From Oscillospiraceae bacterium (lineage in GTDB: Bacteria > Bacillota > Clostridia > Oscillospirales > Oscillospiraceae), in contig JAAWUC010000001.1 in the NCBI GenBank assembly GCA_022804995.1, forward strand, positions 1 to 64,000: a DNA stretch of 64,000 bases, given 5' to 3'. Below are positions 60,551 to 64,000 of the stretch, one piece after another. The position numbers and the translations under genes are program-made. The notes under the pieces were generated by a model. The model saw nothing but the letters and a program-made list of their open reading frames with translations. It was not told the origin of the DNA and searched no databases. The stretch's first letter is position 1; the number at the start of each line of letters is the position of its first letter.

Positions 60551-62029
60551 TCAGATTCTGCCGTACATTCGGACATATTGGCTGAGCTTCTTCGCCAGGG
60601 CGGGGGACGCCTCGCCCCGCAGGAGCCGCCACCGCCAGTTTCCCTTGGCGGTGCCGGGGGTATTCATCCGCCCCTCGGCACCCAGGCCCAGGCAGTCCTG
60701 CATCTGTACCACGAAGGTGTCCGCCACCGAGGACATGCCGCCCCGGATCATCCCCCAGTTGAAGCCCTCGGCCTCATTGAGCCCCAGATACTTCCGGGCC
60801 ATGGTGACGTCGTTTTTGTCCGCCTGGCCCCGCCACTGCATGACCGTCTCATTGTCGTGGGTGCCCACATAGCACACACAGTGGCGGTCATAGCGGTGGG
60901 GCAGATAATTGCTGGGCTCCCGGGCGTCAAAGGCGAACTCCAGCACCTTCATCCCCGGCAGGCCGGAGTCGGCCAGCAGCTTTTTGACCTCCGGGGTCAT
61001 GTACCCCAGGTCCTCGGCGATGATCTTCAGATCGCGAAACCAGCTGGTGAGCACCCCCACCAGGGCCATTCCCGGCCCCTTCCGCCAGCGGCCGTTTCTG
61101 GCGGTGGTCTCCCCGTAGGGCACCGCCCAGTAGCTCTCCAGACCCCGGAAGTGGTCGATGCGGATCACGTCGAAGAGCCGCCCGGCGCCCTCCACCCGGC
61201 GGATCCACCAGCCGAAGCCGTCCTTCTGCATCCGGTCGTAGTCGTAGAGGGGGTTGCCCCACAGCTGGCCGTCGGCGGAGAAGTAGTCCGGGGGCACGCC
61301 GGAGACCTCGGTGGGCACGTTGCCCTCCCCCAGCTGGAAAAACTCCGGCTCCGACCACACGTCGGCGGAGTCCATGGCCACGTAGATGGGCAGATCCCCG
61401 ATGACCCGGATGCCCAGGGAGTGGATATAGTCCCGCAGGGCGTTCCACTGCCGGAAGAAGAGAAACTGGAGGTAGCGGAAGAAGTCCACGTCCTCCGCCA
61501 GCTCCATCCGATATTTCTCCATGGCCTCCGGCCTGCGCAGGCGGATGTCCTCGTCGGGCCAGTCCAGCCAGCTCTTCATGCCGAAGTGCTGCTTGACGGC
61601 CATATAGAGGGCGTAGTCGTCCAGCCAGCGGTTTTCCCGGGCGAAGCGCTCCACCGCCTCCCGATCCCGGCTCCAGCCCTTTTGGAAGGCCCTCCGGAGT
61701 ACGCGGAAGCGGGAGTCGTAGATCCTGCCGTAGTCCACGTACCGGGGCTCCGTGCCCCAGTCGATCGCCTCCAGCTCCGCCCTGTCCAGCAGCCCGTCCT
61801 CCGCCAGGAGATCCAGGTCGATGAAGTAGGGGTTCCCCGCAAAGGTGGAGAAGGACTGGTAGGGGCTGTCGCCGTAGCTGGTGGGCCCCAGGGGGAGGAG
61901 CTGCCAGTATCTCTGTCCGGCGGCTTTCAGAAAGTCGGCGAAGGCATAGGCCTCCCGGCCCAGGGTGCCGATGCCGTACCGGGAGGGAAGGGAGGAGATG
62001 TGCAGAAGAATTCCGCTGCTGCGGTCCAT
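60551..62029 (-). CDS. malQ: 4-alpha-glucanotransferase
   Basis: 492 residues of the GH77 family: GILLHISSLPSRYGIGTLG opening, IRIDHFRGLESYW with the catalytic Asp, IAEDLG with the acid/base Glu, and YVGTHDNET. Transfers maltodextrin chains in glycogen/maltodextrin use. First gene of the malQ-metG-ZIP run. Confidence 0.95.
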   Translation of the reverse strand: MDRSSGILLHISSLPSRYGIGTLGREAYAFADFLKAAGQRYWQLLPLGPTSYGDSPYQSFSTFAGNPYFIDLDLLAEDGLLDRAELEAIDWGTEPRYVDYGRIYDSRFRVLRRAFQKGWSRDREAVERFARENRWLDDYALYMAVKQHFGMKSWLDWPDEDIRLRRPEAMEKYRMELAEDVDFFRYLQFLFFRQWNALRDYIHSLGIRVIGDLPIYVAMDSADVWSEPEFFQLGEGNVPTEVSGVPPDYFSADGQLWGNPLYDYDRMQKDGFGWWIRRVEGAGRLFDVIRIDHFRGLESYWAVPYGETTARNGRWRKGPGMALVGVLTSWFRDLKIIAEDLGYMTPEVKKLLADSGLPGMKVLEFAFDAREPSNYLPHRYDRHCVCYVGTHDNETVMQWRGQADKNDVTMARKYLGLNEAEGFNWGMIRGGMSSVADTFVVQMQDCLGLGAEGRMNTPGTAKGNWRWRLLRGEASPALAKKLSQYVRMYGRI

Positions 62030-62069
62030 GAAATCACTCTCTTCTTTTCAAATTTGGGGTTTTCATATT

Positions 62070-62098
62070 ATCTTACCATTGAAACCGCCTCCTGTAAA
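62070..62098 (-). promoter_or_regulatory. Probable sigma-A promoter of malQ
   Basis: Minus strand TTTACA, 17 nt, TAAGAT, 41 nt before the start. Confidence 0.55.
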
Positions 62099-62150
62099 GG
62101 GCGATTTTGGCGGTTGGGAGCTCTCCGGCGTGAAATCGGCTTCTCCGGCC

Positions 62151-62179
62151 TTGCAACAGGCCTCCAGGCATGTTATAGT
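62151..62179 (+). promoter_or_regulatory. Sigma-A promoter of the SLH gene
   Basis: TTGCAA, 17 nt, TATAGT, 41 nt before the ATG at 62221. Same TTGCAA -35 as the promoters at 33534-33562 and 46308-46336. Confidence 0.75.
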
Positions 62180-62220
62180 AAAAAAGAGAATCCCATCAAG
62201 GAAAAAGGAGAATTGCGAAA

Positions 62221-64000
62221 ATGCGGCAAAAACGTTATTTCATCTGCCTGCTGCCGGCGCTGCTGCTGGCGGCGGCGCTGTGCCTGCCGGCAAGGGCCTT
62301 CTCCAAGGAGCCGTCCTCCTGGGCGGCGGAGCAGTGCAAGCACCTGGAGGACGTGGGCCTGCTGGACTGGCAGCTCTATACCGGCAGCACGGACCCCGCC
62401 AGTGCCATCAACCGGGGCGCGTTCTGCCAGATGCTGGTAAGCCTGGTCCAGATGGAGGGCGACTGGGAGAAGATTGGAATGGTAGAGCCCGTACCCAGCG
62501 ACTACTTTGCCGACACTGATGCGGACTTCGGCTTCGCCATGTATTATGGCGCATCCATCGGCATCACCGAGGGCACCATCAAGAACGGCCAGCGGGAGAC
62601 TGACGCCCGCGGCAAGCTCACCCGGGAACAGGCGGCAAAGATGATGTGCGCCGCCATCGACGCCTTGGAAACCTACGGCGGCGTCCCCGCCCCTCAAGAA
62701 GGAGAGGGAAAGACTTATACAGACCAGAGCTCCATCAGCGCCTGGGCTGTGGACAGCGTAGCCCGAGCCTCCCGCATGGGCGTTCTACAGGGAGACAGCA
62801 GCGGGAAGTTCAATCCCCAGGGCACCCTCACCTGGCAGGAGGCCTGCGTGATGGTGGACCGGCTCTACACCTCGGCGGAACCCGCCGTCAAGGCCAGAAG
62901 GGCGGAGCAGGGCATCCGTATGATAGACACCAGCCTGGAGTCGTATGCCGTCAAGCAGCCGAACGCGGACAGCACCATGTACTATGCGCTGGAAAACGGG
63001 GAACGGCAGTCCGTGCTGTACATCAGCTCTGATCGCACGCAGGTGCGGCTGGAGTCCTGCGACGGTACCGGCACAAAGACGATTCCCCTGGAGCTGGAAA
63101 AGTGCGGCGGCTTCTATGAGGGGCCGGAGAACTACTACCTGGTCTTTGGCCAGGACAATATGGAGGAGAGCGCCAGCAAGACCGTCTACCGGGTGGTCAA
63201 GTACAGCAAGAGCTGGAACCGGCTGGGGGCGGCGGATATCTCCGACTGCTACACCACTGTGCCCTTTGACTTCACCAACCACACCGCCATGACGGAGAAG
63301 GACGGGACGCTGATCCTACATACCTCCCGCCAGCGGTATCTCACTCCGGATGACGGCCTGCGGCACCAGTCCAACTTTACCGCCAAGATCCGCGTCTCGG
63401 ATATGGCCGTGCTGGAGCAGAGCGAGGAATTCCCCAGAAACCATGTTTCCCACTCCTTCGCCCAGTACGCGGCCTTCGACGGGGAGATTGCGGTCTATGC
63501 TGACCATGGCGACGCCTATCCCCGGGGCTTTTGCATTGATCTGACGGACAGCGAGGGCCTGATCTGGTCAAAGAATTTCTTCCCCTTCTCCGGGGCCACC
63601 GGCGACAATGTCACCAACGCCGTCCCCGGCGGGCTTGGGATCTCCGGGAGCAAGTACCTCTTCGCCGGAGCCTCCTCTCCCCAGAAGGGGAACGACAGCC
63701 TGGAGAAAGCAAACGCCTTTTTGGCGGTGATCCCCAAGGACGGCGGAGATCCGCAGATCCAGTGGCTGACCAGCTTCCCCGGCGACGGGACGGCCTATGT
63801 CAACGACGTATGCCTGGTGGAGGTAAACAACAACACCTTTGTGGTCCTGTGGCAGGTCACGCGCCCCGGCGGGTGGAGGCATTCGTACGACTCGCTCCAG
63901 TACGCTGTCTTCGATGGGCAGGGGCGGCAGACGGGGGAAGCCAAGTCCCTGCCCGGGTACATCATCCCCAGCGCCGACCCCTCGGTCTACGGGAACCGGA
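62221..64000 (+). CDS. S-layer-homology domain protein (3' partial)
   Basis: 593 codons are in the window and the frame is still open at its end. ATG with GGAG 10 nt upstream. A Sec signal peptide (about 1-26, cut after ARA) precedes three SLH repeats (about 30-75, 95-150, 165-220; for example REQAAKMMCAAIDAL and DRASRM-like VARASRMGVLQG), which bind pyruvylated wall polymer. The rest is beta-rich, possibly propeller-like, and carries no recognised catalytic motif. A cell-surface protein. Confidence 0.88.
   Translation, partial: MRQKRYFICLLPALLLAAALCLPARAFSKEPSSWAAEQCKHLEDVGLLDWQLYTGSTDPASAINRGAFCQMLVSLVQMEGDWEKIGMVEPVPSDYFADTDADFGFAMYYGASIGITEGTIKNGQRETDARGKLTREQAAKMMCAAIDALETYGGVPAPQEGEGKTYTDQSSISAWAVDSVARASRMGVLQGDSSGKFNPQGTLTWQEACVMVDRLYTSAEPAVKARRAEQGIRMIDTSLESYAVKQPNADSTMYYALENGERQSVLYISSDRTQVRLESCDGTGTKTIPLELEKCGGFYEGPENYYLVFGQDNMEESASKTVYRVVKYSKSWNRLGAADISDCYTTVPFDFTNHTAMTEKDGTLILHTSRQRYLTPDDGLRHQSNFTAKIRVSDMAVLEQSEEFPRNHVSHSFAQYAAFDGEIAVYADHGDAYPRGFCIDLTDSEGLIWSKNFFPFSGATGDNVTNAVPGGLGISGSKYLFAGASSPQKGNDSLEKANAFLAVIPKDGGDPQIQWLTSFPGDGTAYVNDVCLVEVNNNTFVVLWQVTRPGGWRHSYDSLQYAVFDGQGRQTGEAKSLPGYIIPSADPSVYGNR

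Overview
The window comes from a motile, endospore-forming, anaerobic Clostridia, most likely an Oscillospiraceae-type gut bacterium (Flavonifractor/Intestinimonas-like). This rests on the GC-rich sequence, Gram-positive flagellar gene content (CheC, CheD, CheV, FliY, CsrA-FliW, YjfB), a SpoIID gene with a sigma-E-like promoter, an S-layer-homology protein and a Wood-Ljungdahl gene. The genus is inference.

Layout. (1) 1-1323: end of a carbonyl-branch Wood-Ljungdahl gene whose product joins the C-terminal part of the corrinoid protein AcsC to a complete AcsE methyltransferase. (2) 1434-11340, minus: small motility protein YjfB with a textbook sigma-D promoter, a lipoprotein, an FtsA-like protein, a chemoreceptor, an FtsE-like ATPase, a FliT-like chaperone, fliS and fliD. 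(3) 11495-13094, plus: a two-gene island, ParA ATPase and a ComFB-domain protein, diverging from fliD. (4) 13163-40445, minus: the main fla/che cluster. Transcription starts at a sigma-A promoter just upstream of flgB and runs flgB-flgC-fliEFGHIJ, an unknown gene (with its own promoter), fliK-flgD-(TIGR02530)-flgE-flbD-motAB-fliMY-cheY-fliOPQR-flhBA-fliA, two rod genes, cheC-cheD-cheV and an EAL-HDOD gene. (5) 40701-46096, minus: flgM-flgN-flgK-flgL-(DUF6470)-fliW-csrA, the late-gene checkpoint and CsrA control unit. (6) 46394-64000, mixed: PilZ protein, ADP-ribosylglycohydrolase-like protein, DUF3786 protein, a 24-codon ORF, LysM/G5/M23 peptidase, exonuclease III, a membrane protein, spoIID, a translation-factor GTPase fused to a YacP/Rae1-type NYN nuclease, a nitrilase-family hydrolase, a DUF5655 protein, ZIP transporter, metG, malQ and the start of an SLH protein.

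How they work together. Regions 2, 4 and 5 supply basal body, export gate, switch, stator, rod, hook, junction and cap, plus FliA (sigma-28) and its antagonist FlgM. Sigma-28-type promoters can be read before yjfB and fliD, and a weaker one before flgM. Flagellin, cheA, cheW, cheB, cheR, fliL, flhF and flhG are not in the window; flhF/flhG are missing from their usual place between flhA and the sigma factor, where the two genes overlap by 4 nt. Three second-messenger-type modules (ComFB, degenerate EAL-HDOD, PilZ) are interleaved with the motility genes.

Most interesting: the GTPase-NYN fusion (a likely ribosome-directed RNase labelled by homology as tetracycline resistance), the AcsC-AcsE fusion, and the ParA-ComFB pair in a flagellar locus that lacks flhF/flhG. 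No tRNA, rRNA, CRISPR array, insertion sequence or prophage was seen, and no stretch longer than 300 nt lacks a gene.
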